Positions 1-8,617 of a stretch of DNA of 33,234 bases are shown here, piece by piece. The notes under the pieces were generated by a model. The model did not search any database, was not told the DNA's origin, and saw only the letters and a program-made list of their open reading frames with translations. The stretch comes from Actinomycetales bacterium UBA1383 (GTDB lineage: Bacteria > Actinomycetota > Actinomycetes > Actinomycetales > Actinomycetaceae): positions 1 through 33,234 of the forward strand of contig DBQX01000126.1 in the NCBI GenBank assembly GCA_002305415.1. The letters run 5' to 3'. Position 1 is the stretch's first letter; each line of letters begins with the position of its first letter. The position numbers were made by a program, and so were the translations under genes.

Positions 1-195
1 ACCACCCCCACCGGACACACCCACCACCGCGACACCCCACCACTCACCCCACCCAGGCCCAGACCCCCCGCGCGCGGGCGCTACCCCGCACCTGACGCGA
101 ACGCGTCCAGCAAGCGCGCCACTGGCGAGGCCAGGCCCCAGCGACGAGCCAGGCTGACCAGACGGTCCGGATCCGCGGGCGAGTCGGGCAGGTGA
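1..195 (+). CDS. 3' tail of a DUF222/HNH endonuclease-like gene (5' end outside the window)
   Basis: Frame 1 from base 1 begins TTPTGHTHHRDTPPL. The complete DUF222/HNH protein encoded near 23-24.5 kb ends with the very similar TPTGHAYHHDTPPLL. At DNA level bases 1-42 match about 24424-24465 with only a few differences. The resemblance fades after about base 45. The frame then stays open to a TGA at 193-195, overlapping the 3' end of the convergent exonuclease gene by over 100 bases. That overlap is unusual, so the true end may have been altered or this may be a remnant. Only the C-terminal His/Pro-rich tail beyond the HNH motif is visible, so activity cannot be judged. The similarity is seen directly; the family name is inferred from the second copy. 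Confidence 0.55.
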   Translation, partial: TTPTGHTHHRDTPPLTPPRPRPPARGRYPAPDANASSKRATGEARPQRRARLTRRSGSAGESGR

Positions 196-1052
196 TCGTC
201 CACGTCCGGGACCGGTGCGTCCCGCGCCACGCGGACCACCAGGGGCGCCACGTCGAGGTAGTCAGCTGCCGCGGCCAGCCGGCGTCGCTGCGCCTCGGTC
301 ATGCCCCGGTCCACGCGGGCGAGGGCGGCGCGCACGCCGTCGAGCGATCCGTAGGTCCGAAGGAGGGCCGCCGCCGTCTTCTCGCCGATCCCGGGAACGC
401 CGGGAAGTCCGTCGGAGGGGTCGCCGCGCAGGATGGCCATGTCGGCGTAGGCGTCGCCGGACGGCACGCCGTACCTCTCGGCGAGCCGCGCGGCGTCGAT
501 GACGTCGAGACCTCCTCGCTGGGTGTAGAGGACACGCACGGGGACGGCGTCGTCAACGAGCTGGAACAGGTCCCGGTCGCCTGTCACGATCTCGACGGCG
601 TCGCGCGCGCCGGCCGGGCGGGCGGCCTCGCGGGCGGTCAGGGTGCCGATGACGTCGTCGGCCTCATACCCGGGTGCGCCGACGCGGGCGATCCCGACAA
701 CGGCGAGGACGTCCACGATGAGGGGCACCTGGGCGGTGAGCGCGGGTGGGACCTGCTCGGTGCCGTCGCCGGCGTCCGCGAGGCGGTGGGCCTTGTAGCT
801 CGGGATGGCGGCGACGCGGAACGCCGGCCGCCAGTCGTCGTCCCAGCAGGCCACGAGCCGCGTCGGCCGGCGCTGGGCGACGAGGGTCGCGATCATGTCC
901 AGGAGCCCGCGGACGGCGTTCACCGGGACGCCGTCCGGTGACCTCACGGTGTCCGGAACCCCGTAGAACGCGCGGAAGTACAGCGACGCCGTGTCGAGCA
1001 ACAGCAGTGTGCCGGAGGTGGCGAGCCCGTGTGGGGCGGAGACGGAGTCCAC
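81..1052 (-). CDS. 5'-3' exonuclease (stand-alone PIN/H3TH flap nuclease)
   Basis: A 323-residue protein related to the 5'-nuclease domain of DNA polymerase I but without the polymerase. It would remove RNA primers or 5' flaps in the cytoplasm. The N-terminal PIN-like domain starts with LLLLDTASLYFRAFYG, and further metal-ligand acidic motifs are visible as YEADDVIGTL and VTGDRDLFQLV. The helix-3-turn-helix DNA-binding element follows as GVPGIGEKTAAALL. The length fits stand-alone actinobacterial homologues. I chose the GTG at 1052 because AAGGA lies 7 bases upstream of it. An ATG at 1070 is possible but has no good ribosome site. A longer reading to 1193 would run into the divergent gene at 1183. 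The gene is convergent with the DUF222 tail at the left edge. Confidence 0.9.
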   Translation of the reverse strand: MDSVSAPHGLATSGTLLLLDTASLYFRAFYGVPDTVRSPDGVPVNAVRGLLDMIATLVAQRRPTRLVACWDDDWRPAFRVAAIPSYKAHRLADAGDGTEQVPPALTAQVPLIVDVLAVVGIARVGAPGYEADDVIGTLTAREAARPAGARDAVEIVTGDRDLFQLVDDAVPVRVLYTQRGGLDVIDAARLAERYGVPSGDAYADMAILRGDPSDGLPGVPGIGEKTAAALLRTYGSLDGVRAALARVDRGMTEAQRRRLAAAADYLDVAPLVVRVARDAPVPDVDDHLPDSPADPDRLVSLARRWGLASPVARLLDAFASGAG

Positions 1053-1182
1053 CCACACATCCTTCCCCATCAGCCGGGCGGTGGGGGAGCCTGTACCCGC
1101 GGCAACGCCCGCCCCCGGCGCGTCGCACCCCGGTCGTGTCAGTGGGCTGGTCCACCATGGACATGGATGTGGAGGAGGAGCC

Positions 1183-1344
1183 ATGGCGGTCATGACGATG
1201 GAACGGGTCGAGATCGAGCAGCACAGCGAGGATCAGGTCCCGCGGGACGAGCGGCGCGTGTGGTGCGAGTGCGCCCAGGACTTCGCCTACACCGTGGACG
1301 GCTTCTGCGAGTGCTGCGGCGCCATGGGGCACGCCTGCGCCTGA
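1183..1344 (+). CDS. 53-residue Cys-rich mini-protein, possible zinc ribbon
   Basis: A short acidic protein starting MAVMTMERVEIEQ and ending in a Cys-rich half: WCECAQ, then FCECCGAMGHAC. The CxC, CxCC and C-terminal HxC arrangement could bind one zinc ion or an iron-sulphur cluster. It has no signal peptide or membrane segment. GGAGGAGG lies directly upstream of the ATG at 1183, a strong ribosome site that supports real translation. It is divergent from the 5'-3' exonuclease across a gap of about 130 bases and convergent with the ABC operon. I do not recognise a named family. A role linked to the exonuclease is only suggested by position. The coding call rests on the ribosome site and the Cys pattern. 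Confidence 0.65.
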   Translation: MAVMTMERVEIEQHSEDQVPRDERRVWCECAQDFAYTVDGFCECCGAMGHACA

Positions 1345-1365
1345 CGGTCGCCGCCGGACGTTCAC

Positions 1366-2061
1366 TCACTGGAGGGCGTGCCGCCCGATGCGGCGCGCCC
1401 GGCCGTCGTGCAGCTCCAGCACCCGGTCTGCCCGGCGCATGAGCAGCGGATCGTGGGTGGAGACCACCGCGGCCAGTCCCCGCTCCTGCACCAGCTCCGC
1501 GAGGAGGTCCATGATCGAGCCGGCCGTCTGGGAGTCCAGCTGGCCGGTGGGCTCGTCGGCGAGGAGGATGGACGGGTCAGTCACCAGCGCCCGCGCGATG
1601 CCCACCCGCTGTTGTTCTCCCCCTGACAACTCGTAGGGCCGCTGGTTCGCGTGCCCCGCCAGGCCCACCCGCTCGAGCGCCGCCGCCACCCGCGCCGCCC
1701 GCTCCCCCGGGTCCGTCCGTGCCAGCCGCAGCGGCACCTCCACGTTCTCCGCCGCTGACAGCACGGGGATCAGCCCGAACGACTGGAAGATGAACGAGAG
1801 CTCCCCCCGCCGCACCGCGAGCACCTCGTCCTCGCTCATGGCGGTCAGTTCCCGCTCCCCGAGCCACACGCTGCCCGACGTCGGCCGGTCCAGCCCGCCC
1901 AGCAGGTTCAGGAGGGTGGTCTTCCCGGCCCCGGACCGCCCCCGCACCACGAGCAGCTCACCGGGGTCCACCTCGACGTCCACGTCGACGACGGCGTGCA
2001 CCTCACCCGCCGCCGTCGCGAACGTCCGGCTCAGCGATCGTCCGGACACGGCGGCGGTCAC
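1366..2061 (-). CDS. ABC transporter ATPase, LolD/MacB type (last gene of the ABC operon)
   Basis: A 231-residue ATP-binding subunit. Visible motifs in order are Walker A GRSGAGKTTLLN, Q-loop IFQSFGL, signature LSGGEQQRVGIARAL, Walker B ILLADEPTGQLDS and the switch His in VSTHDP. The DEPTGxLD form and about 230 residues are typical of the LolD/MacB/FtsE group, which powers FtsX-type permeases that act on lipoproteins or envelope substrates rather than moving solutes. The GTG at 2061 overlaps the upstream TGA in a GTGA junction and is preceded by GAGGAGG, so I prefer it over earlier in-frame starts. It is translationally coupled to the second ATPase and the two permeases upstream. The substrate is unknown. 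Confidence 0.9.
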   Translation of the reverse strand: MTAAVSGRSLSRTFATAAGEVHAVVDVDVEVDPGELLVVRGRSGAGKTTLLNLLGGLDRPTSGSVWLGERELTAMSEDEVLAVRRGELSFIFQSFGLIPVLSAAENVEVPLRLARTDPGERAARVAAALERVGLAGHANQRPYELSGGEQQRVGIARALVTDPSILLADEPTGQLDSQTAGSIMDLLAELVQERGLAAVVSTHDPLLMRRADRVLELHDGRARRIGRHALQ

Positions 2062-2969
2062 GTGGCCTCCTCGCCCCGCGCGTGGCCGGACGGGTCCGGC
2101 CACACCCCGGCATGATCGGTCTCAAGGGTGAGGCGGACCCGGTCCTTCAGCTCGAGGGCCCGCACATACTCCTGGGGTAGCTGCAGGCGTCCCACCTTGT
2201 CCAGCACCACGAACTCCTCCGCGATGTGCCGCTCCTCGCCGTGCTCGTCCATCTCCCGGCGGCGCAGCACCTCGGTGGAGGTGCGCCCGTCCCGGATCTG
2301 CACGGTGCGGCGCACGTGCTCCGAGACTGCGGGATCGTGGGTCACGATCAGCACCGTCACCCCGAGTTCCCGGTTCACGGCACGCAGGGTCTCGAGCACC
2401 TCCGCGCTGGTGGCCTCATCCAGCTCACCGGTGGGCTCGTCCGCGAGCAGCACCCGCGGGGAGTTCGCCACCGCGACCGCGATCGCCACCCGCTGCTGCT
2501 CCCCGCCGGACATGGTGGCGGGCCGGCGATCGCGGCAGTGCCCCACGCCGAGCAGGCGGAGCAGGTCGTCCACCCGCGCCCCCGGGTCCCTCCCCGCCAG
2601 CACCATCGGCAGCGCCACGTTCTCCGCGGCGGTCAGGTAGGGCAGCAGGTTGCGTGAGGTCTGCTGCCACACGAAGCCCACGGTGTGCCGCTGGAACTCG
2701 ACCCGGCCCCGCCCCTTCAGCGTCAGGAGGTCCACGCCGTCGACGGACACGCGCCCCGCGGACGGCGTGTCCAGCCCCGACAGGATGGTGAGCAGCGTGG
2801 ACTTGCCCGATCCCGAGGCGCCGACCACGGCCACCATGTCCCCGGCCTCGACGTACAGCGTCAGGCCCTGCAGCGCCTGGACCTCGACACCCTCGGTGGA
2901 GAAGATCCGCACGAGGTCCTCGCACACGATCTCCCCGCCCCTCACCGTGGGCGCGGCTGCGGTGGTCAT
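2058..2969 (-). CDS. ABC transporter ATPase with AbrB/SpoVT-like C-terminal extension
   Basis: A 303-residue protein. Residues 1-230 are a full LolD/MacB-type ATPase: Walker A GASGSGKSTLLT, Q-loop VWQQTS, signature MSGGEQQRVAIAVAV, Walker B LLADEPTGELDE, switch VTHDP. About 70 residues follow that the family does not need. Within them EEFVVLDKVGRLQLPQEYV followed by ELKDRVRLTLE matches the swapped-hairpin AbrB/MazE/SpoVT fold, which normally binds DNA or dimerises. Here it may be a dimer or regulatory module for the transporter. The ATG overlaps the upstream permease stop (ATGA) and has GGGAG upstream. It pairs with the other ATPase, suggesting a heterodimeric motor for the two large permeases. 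Assignment of the C-terminal fold is from pattern memory only. Confidence 0.88.
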   Translation of the reverse strand: MTTAAAPTVRGGEIVCEDLVRIFSTEGVEVQALQGLTLYVEAGDMVAVVGASGSGKSTLLTILSGLDTPSAGRVSVDGVDLLTLKGRGRVEFQRHTVGFVWQQTSRNLLPYLTAAENVALPMVLAGRDPGARVDDLLRLLGVGHCRDRRPATMSGGEQQRVAIAVAVANSPRVLLADEPTGELDEATSAEVLETLRAVNRELGVTVLIVTHDPAVSEHVRRTVQIRDGRTSTEVLRRREMDEHGEERHIAEEFVVLDKVGRLQLPQEYVRALELKDRVRLTLETDHAGVWPDPSGHARGEEAT

Positions 2970-5731
2970 ACGGCATCATCTCCCATTCGCAGGACATCGC
3001 GGGACAGTCGGCGGGCGATCGCGCCCGCCACCAGGACGGCCCCGACCGTGACGACGGCGGCCCCGCCGACCACCCCCACGAGCGGGAGCCAGTCGTGGGC
3101 GATCGGGGGCTGCCCGTCACCTCCCGTGAAGGGGCGCAGGTCCACCGTGGCGCGCACGAGGTACGGCAGCGCGAGCCCGAGCGCGGCACCGACCGGCGCC
3201 GCCACCACCACGGCCGGCACCGTCTCCCACCAGACGAGGCGCCGCGCGTCGCGGGCGCTGATGCCCAGGGTGCGCAGCACGGCCAGCAGTCGCGCCCGCA
3301 CCGGAGCCGCCAGCACGAGCGCGAGCACCACCGCGAACACCACCTGGACCGCCGCGACCACGACGGCGATCCCGAAGCCGCGCTGCAGCGCCGCCGCGCT
3401 CGGGGACGCGAGGAAGTCCGCCTCGTCCGCCGTGGGTGAGGTGATCGTGCCCCGGCCCCCGACGGCGTCGCCCAGTCCCGCCAGGGCAGCGTCCGGGTCG
3501 GTCCCCTCCGCGAGTCCCACCAGCACGATGCGCGCCGGGAACCGCTGCCCGGACACCTCCCGGAGCAGTCCGAGGTCGGCGATCGCCCACGAGTCGCCGC
3601 TCGCCAGTCCCACGGCGTCGGGCGCCCGCCCGACGACGGTGATCGGCACCCGCTCCTCGAGCAGCAGCTCCAGCTCCACCCCCTCGGTGACCTGCTGCCC
3701 GGCGGCGAGCAGCACCGGCACCCGGCCGTCCACGAGTCCAGCCATGCCGGGTGGCAGCGCCACCGCACCGGCGACGCCACGCTGGGTCGCGGCGAGCGTG
3801 GCGGTGTCCACCGCCACCACGGCGACACGACGCGACTGCCGGTCAACCGCCGAGCCCGAGCCCGCCACCTCGACCAGCGGCGTCCGCGGGAGTTCCACGA
3901 CCTCGGTGAGGGAGGCGACCCCGTCGACGGCGCGAATCGCAGCCAGGTCGTCGGCGGTGTAGTAGGGCCCGGCAAGGCGGACGTCCGCCCCGACGGCGCC
4001 CCGGGCCGTGGCACTCACGCCACGGTCCACGGTGGTCTGCATCGTCGTGGAGAAGACCGTGATCGAGAGGCCGACGACGACCGCGAGCAGGGTGGCCAGG
4101 CCACTGGAGCCCTCCCGGATCGCGCGGGCGGACCCCAGGAAGGGCGCCAGGTCGCGGCGTCGTCGGGTGATCGCGTGCACCGCACGGAGCAGGACGGGGA
4201 ACAGCCGGGCGACGAGCAACGCCACCGTGACGGCGATGAGGAACGGCGCGGCGGCGGCGACGGGGTCGACGCCGGCGGTGGCGGCGTCGGCGGCCACACC
4301 CCGGTCGAGGAGGAGGTAGACCGCCCCCGCCGCGAGGGCCGCCACGCCCACCTCGCCGACCCAGCGCCACCGGCTGCTGGCGCGTGCACCGAGGTCGGAC
4401 CGGGTGGGGCGCAAGCTCGGGATTGGGGATACCGCGAGGAATGCCGCTGGAGCGAGACCCGCCGCGCCAGCGGCGAGGTAGTGGCCGGCGAGGACCGCTC
4501 CGGGGATCGCGAGGGTCGCGGCGACGGCGCCGAGCGCCGCCGCCGGGAACCCGAGCAGCATGCCCTCCGCGGCCAACGCGCCCCGCAGCAGCCAGGGCGA
4601 GCCGCCCCTGGCCGCGGCGAGCGCGAGGGTGGCACGACGGCGGGTCACCGCGAGCCGCACCGTGAGCGACAACAGGGCGAAGGTCACACCGACCGGTCCG
4701 GCCAGTGCCACCGTCAGCACCGCTTCCGTCGAGCTCCAGATGGACAGGGCGCGCTCGAGGACGTCCGTGAGGTCCGACGAGAACTCCACGCTCGGGGACG
4801 ACGCCAGCCCCGCCAGGGGCACGGACCTCGAGGTCAAGTCGCGCAGGTCCGTGAGCAGCGCCCCGGCGTCGGTGGCCCGGGGCTCCACGGGGAACCAGAG
4901 CTGCGTGGTGGTCACGCCCTCCGCTCCCTCGAGGGAACCGATCCACCTCAGGGTCCCGGGGTTCGGGTAGACGGTCGCAGTGGCGAGCAGGCCGCGCTGG
5001 GGATCATCGACGACCAGCGGCCGCAGCACGCTCACCTGGGCCTGCCAGTAGGGGTCATCCGGGTCGACAGCCTCGAAGAGGCCCACCACCCGCACCAGGC
5101 CGTTGCTCCAGAACGCCGGGAGCTGGACGACCTCGCCCACCGCCAGCCCGAGCCGGGCGGCGCTCGCCGCGGAGATCATCACCTCGGAGGGCGGGAGGTC
5201 CGGCGAGGTCACGATGGCCTCGAACTCCTCGAACCGTCCCTCCGACAGGAGCGCGGAGTAGGCGGACTCGAAGGCCGGATCGTACGCCGCGGGGCCAGGC
5301 AGGTCCCCCTCCACGAGTCGGACACGTTCGCCGATATCGGGGTCGACTCGGACGCGGAGGGAGCGGGTGGCGAGATCAGTCGGACCGCCAGACCCGAGGA
5401 TGGGGGTGGACACGCCCTCGAGCACGATGACGGGTGCGCCCAGGGCGTCCCGCAGCTCCTCACCCGCGCTGGCGGCGAGGGACCCCAGCTCGGTCCGGAG
5501 CATGTCCGCCCAGTCCGGGACCGGGACCGGCCATCCCGGGACGGTGGCGCGGAGCGCACGGACGGTGGGAGGTGTAGCCGTGATGCGGTGGTTCACCTCG
5601 TCGAGCCCGACCTGCTGCAGCAGCCGCGGCCACGCCGTCAGGAGGCAGGCCGTGATCGCCACGACGAGCGCGATCACCAGACTCGCGCCCGGGGTGCATG
5701 TGGCGAGCCGCCACCACAGCCGCGCCCTCAC
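2966..5731 (-). CDS. Large FtsX-type ABC transporter permease
   Basis: A membrane protein of about 921 residues. A first membrane segment lies near residues 15-35 (SLVIALVVAITACLLTAW). It is followed by roughly 300 extracytoplasmic residues without clear membrane segments, then a group of segments between about 335 and 565. A second extracytoplasmic domain covers about 580-770, and a last FtsX-like group of segments lies near the C-terminus. This fits a duplicated FtsX/MacB-like permease with two outside domains. The GTG at 5731 overlaps the TGA of the upstream permease and has GGGAGGAG upstream, so I reject the GTG at 5749. It ends in an ATGA overlap with the ATPase. The substrate is not visible in the sequence; export or envelope remodelling is inferred from the family. 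Confidence 0.85.
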   Translation of the reverse strand: MRARLWWRLATCTPGASLVIALVVAITACLLTAWPRLLQQVGLDEVNHRITATPPTVRALRATVPGWPVPVPDWADMLRTELGSLAASAGEELRDALGAPVIVLEGVSTPILGSGGPTDLATRSLRVRVDPDIGERVRLVEGDLPGPAAYDPAFESAYSALLSEGRFEEFEAIVTSPDLPPSEVMISAASAARLGLAVGEVVQLPAFWSNGLVRVVGLFEAVDPDDPYWQAQVSVLRPLVVDDPQRGLLATATVYPNPGTLRWIGSLEGAEGVTTTQLWFPVEPRATDAGALLTDLRDLTSRSVPLAGLASSPSVEFSSDLTDVLERALSIWSSTEAVLTVALAGPVGVTFALLSLTVRLAVTRRRATLALAAARGGSPWLLRGALAAEGMLLGFPAAALGAVAATLAIPGAVLAGHYLAAGAAGLAPAAFLAVSPIPSLRPTRSDLGARASSRWRWVGEVGVAALAAGAVYLLLDRGVAADAATAGVDPVAAAAPFLIAVTVALLVARLFPVLLRAVHAITRRRRDLAPFLGSARAIREGSSGLATLLAVVVGLSITVFSTTMQTTVDRGVSATARGAVGADVRLAGPYYTADDLAAIRAVDGVASLTEVVELPRTPLVEVAGSGSAVDRQSRRVAVVAVDTATLAATQRGVAGAVALPPGMAGLVDGRVPVLLAAGQQVTEGVELELLLEERVPITVVGRAPDAVGLASGDSWAIADLGLLREVSGQRFPARIVLVGLAEGTDPDAALAGLGDAVGGRGTITSPTADEADFLASPSAAALQRGFGIAVVVAAVQVVFAVVLALVLAAPVRARLLAVLRTLGISARDARRLVWWETVPAVVVAAPVGAALGLALPYLVRATVDLRPFTGGDGQPPIAHDWLPLVGVVGGAAVVTVGAVLVAGAIARRLSRDVLRMGDDAV

Positions 5732-8607
5732 CGCAGCTCCTCCCGCCACGTCCTGTCCCGCGCCTGGCTGCGGACGAGTCGGCCGTACCAGGCGGCGACT
5801 GCGGCCAGGGCCACGAGCAGCAGGGCGAGGAACGCGGCGCCCACCGGAAGGTCCCAGGCCAGTGCGAGCGGTACCCCGCGCGACACCCGCGGGGTCGTGG
5901 CCCGGACCAGGTCGACCATGACCAGCTCGGCCACCACCCAGCCGGCGGCGCTGCCAGCAACGACGGCACCCACCGCGACACCGAGGAGCTCGTTCCTCCG
6001 CGAACCGCCCTGCTGCGCCGCCCCCAGCCCGACCGCCCGCAGTACGACCACCTCACCTCGCCGTGCTGTCGCCTGGACGAGCGCGACCGCCGCGACGGCT
6101 GGCAGCACGAGCAGGAGCGCGGAGGCCACGGCTACCCAGAACCCGAGTCGGGCCGGCTCGGACACCGGGTCCGGAGCCGGGGTCACACCCTCCAGGACGG
6201 GGACCTGCGGCCCGAGCCGCTCGCGGAGCGCCGCGGCGACGTCGCCCGGCGCACTGGTGGCGAGCCACAGCTCGTCGACGGCGGGCACCCCCGCCGACGT
6301 GCGCAGGAGGGCATCCTGGAGGGTGGCGAGGTCGGCGAGCGCCGCGCGGGTCGCGGGATTCCCCGGGACCGCGCCGATGTCCCCCACCCGCTCCAGCCTG
6401 AAGGGGATCTCGCCGAGCGTCACGTCGGTGCCGGAATCGCGGATCTCCTCCTCCCATCCCGGGGTGACGAGAACCGGGACGGTGGGTGTTCCGGCCCGCT
6501 CCGGCATCAGTCGCTGGAACGGCTCGAACACGGTCGAGGCGAACCGTACCCGGCTCCTCTCGAGGACATCCGGGGACCCGATCGCGTCGACGTTCACCGT
6601 CTCCGGGGTGTCGGCGTCCACGGCGACCACCCGCCACGTCCCGGCCGGGACGGTGACGGCGAGCGTGCCGGGAGCACCCGCCCCGGTGGCGGGTAGCCGG
6701 ACGAGTTCGACGCCGTCGTGCAGCCACACCCAGAACTGGACGGAGGAGATGTCGGTCCCCGCCACGGTGACGGCGAGGCGGAGGTCCCCGGGCGGAACGT
6801 CAACGCCAGCCAGCACGCCAGCGTCAGGCGTGAGCAGTTCCACCGCGGGGCCGAACACGTCCTCCGGCGCGGCGGAAACCCCGAGGTCACGGACCGGCAG
6901 CGCGGAGAGCGTCCCGGTCTCACCGCCGAGCCGCAGGGGTAGCTGGACGACGCCGGTGGCGGCGGTGACGCCGTCGAGGGTCGCGGCGTCCGAGACCCCC
7001 CGTGGGGTGGTCCCGACCGAAGCCGGCCGCAGGTCAGCGCGCACGTCCGCCCCGGCCGCGACCCGGGCGGACACCGTGCGCGACGCCTGCCACGTGCCGG
7101 AGTACGCGGCGGCGAGAGCGGTGGTGCCGGCTGCCACCACCACCAGCACCACGAGCACCGCGACCACCGGCAGGCGTCGCGAGACCTGCCGCAGCTCGGC
7201 GGACGGGGAGTAGCCACGGCTACGGTCGACGGCGGCCGCGAGCCGCCGCGCGAGGGGTCCGGCGAGGGCGACGGTGAGGAGCGCGCACGCGACCAGTCCG
7301 AGGGCGGGGGCAGCGACTGCGAGCGCGTCGGGGCGTGCCGTGCCGGCGACCAGCGGGGAGGCATTCCGGCGGAACCGCCACAGCGTGAAGGCGGCGGCGA
7401 GCACCACGAGGACGAGGCCCCCGGGCGCGAGCGCGGCCCGTACCCGGCCTGTCTCCTCGACCGGCCGAACGCCCGTGGCGGCGGCGTGCGCGGCACTGAT
7501 CGTCAGCACCACCACCGCACCGGCAGCCACGGCGGTGGCGCCCAGCCACACGGCGGAGACGTGGACGCCGGGCCGGCCGGCGGACCCGAGCAGCACCGCT
7601 CCCGCACCGAGGGCGGCCCCGGGCGCCGCGACCGCCAGGGCCTCCACCGCGCTCACCGTCGTCAGGGCACGGCGGGTGGCGCCGCGCGAGAGCAGGATCA
7701 GGGTCTCGCGCGCCCGCACGGCGGCCAGCAGCCGGGCGAGCTGCCACAGCACCACCAGCCCGAGCAGCGCCAGCACGAGCATCGGGATCATGGTGGCCGC
7801 GCGCACCGAGGCCAGCCCGGCCTCCGTGTCCGCCACGGTCGCGGGGAGGTCCCCGGAGGACGTGAGGCCGCGGCTCGTGACGCCGGCATCCTGGAAGGCG
7901 TCCGGCAGGGCCGCGAGGCCGGCGCTCCACGCGCCGAGGTCAGCAGGGCCGACGGTGGGGCCGGGGCTGATGGTCCACTGCGCGAAGGGCGTCATGTCGA
8001 GGCCGGTCAGGGCATCCCCGGGGACGATCGCCGGGCCGTGGGTTCCCGGATCGAGCGGATCGCTTCCCGCCGCGGCGAGGGGATCAGTGCCCCAGTGCGG
8101 GTGGTCGGTGGGACGCCACGTCCCGACGAGTGTCAGGGCGGCGGTGGTGCCCTCGACGGCGATCTCGAGCGAGTCCCCGACGCCGACGCCCAGCGCCGTG
8201 GCAGCGCCGGCATGGAGCGCGGCCTGGTCCGGTCTGGCGGGCCAGGCGCCGTCGACGAGTCCGGCGTGGTCCGCGATCGCCGGGTCGACCAGCAGGACCA
8301 GCCGGGCGTCCGTGTCCGCGAGGCGGAGCGGGATCGAGCGGATCGTGTGCCACACCTCGCGGTCCGCGGGCAGGAGGTCCGCGAGCGCGGTGGCGGCGCC
8401 GTCGGCCTGGGCGGCGGCGTCGTCGGCGAGGCGGGTCTGGACCTGGAGGGACTGGTCGGCGAGGACGGTACGGACGGCCCGGGAGGCCGCGGTGTCGAGG
8501 TAGGCCTGGGTGCCCGCGAGCGCGCCGACGATCAGTGCCACGGTCAGCGCGATGAGGGTGATGAGGCGCGCGTGGGCGAGGGTGCGGCGCAGCGCGTACA
8601 GCAGCAC
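5728..8607 (-). CDS. Large FtsX-type ABC transporter permease (first gene of the ABC set)
   Basis: A protein of about 959 residues built like its downstream neighbour. An N-terminal membrane helix (LITLIALTVALIVGALAG) is followed by a long extracytoplasmic region. A central block of hydrophobic helices starts with MIPMLVLALLGLVVLWQLA, then comes a second outside region, and a final set of three or so helices ends near the C-terminus. The two permeases probably form a heterodimer driven by the two downstream ATPases. The start is uncertain: upstream in-frame codons would overlap the pirin gene, and GTG at 8607 is the first reasonable choice, although GGAG sits only 2 bases before it. It lies about 10 bases after the pirin stop, so coupling to pirin translation is plausible. 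Confidence 0.83.
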   Translation of the reverse strand: MLLYALRRTLAHARLITLIALTVALIVGALAGTQAYLDTAASRAVRTVLADQSLQVQTRLADDAAAQADGAATALADLLPADREVWHTIRSIPLRLADTDARLVLLVDPAIADHAGLVDGAWPARPDQAALHAGAATALGVGVGDSLEIAVEGTTAALTLVGTWRPTDHPHWGTDPLAAAGSDPLDPGTHGPAIVPGDALTGLDMTPFAQWTISPGPTVGPADLGAWSAGLAALPDAFQDAGVTSRGLTSSGDLPATVADTEAGLASVRAATMIPMLVLALLGLVVLWQLARLLAAVRARETLILLSRGATRRALTTVSAVEALAVAAPGAALGAGAVLLGSAGRPGVHVSAVWLGATAVAAGAVVVLTISAAHAAATGVRPVEETGRVRAALAPGGLVLVVLAAAFTLWRFRRNASPLVAGTARPDALAVAAPALGLVACALLTVALAGPLARRLAAAVDRSRGYSPSAELRQVSRRLPVVAVLVVLVVVAAGTTALAAAYSGTWQASRTVSARVAAGADVRADLRPASVGTTPRGVSDAATLDGVTAATGVVQLPLRLGGETGTLSALPVRDLGVSAAPEDVFGPAVELLTPDAGVLAGVDVPPGDLRLAVTVAGTDISSVQFWVWLHDGVELVRLPATGAGAPGTLAVTVPAGTWRVVAVDADTPETVNVDAIGSPDVLERSRVRFASTVFEPFQRLMPERAGTPTVPVLVTPGWEEEIRDSGTDVTLGEIPFRLERVGDIGAVPGNPATRAALADLATLQDALLRTSAGVPAVDELWLATSAPGDVAAALRERLGPQVPVLEGVTPAPDPVSEPARLGFWVAVASALLLVLPAVAAVALVQATARRGEVVVLRAVGLGAAQQGGSRRNELLGVAVGAVVAGSAAGWVVAELVMVDLVRATTPRVSRGVPLALAWDLPVGAAFLALLLVALAAVAAWYGRLVRSQARDRTWREELR

Positions 8608-8617
8608 GTCTCCGACG

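Noticed and set aside
208..223. A second GGGAC...GTCCC motif
   Set aside because: The spacer is 6 bases, not 4, and it lies inside the exonuclease coding sequence, so it does not fit the DosR box.
4175..7213. A 1012-codon open frame on the plus strand
   Set aside because: It lies antisense to two well-supported permeases. Its translation is low-complexity Arg/Gly/Ser-rich with no domain, as expected of shadow frames in very high-GC DNA.
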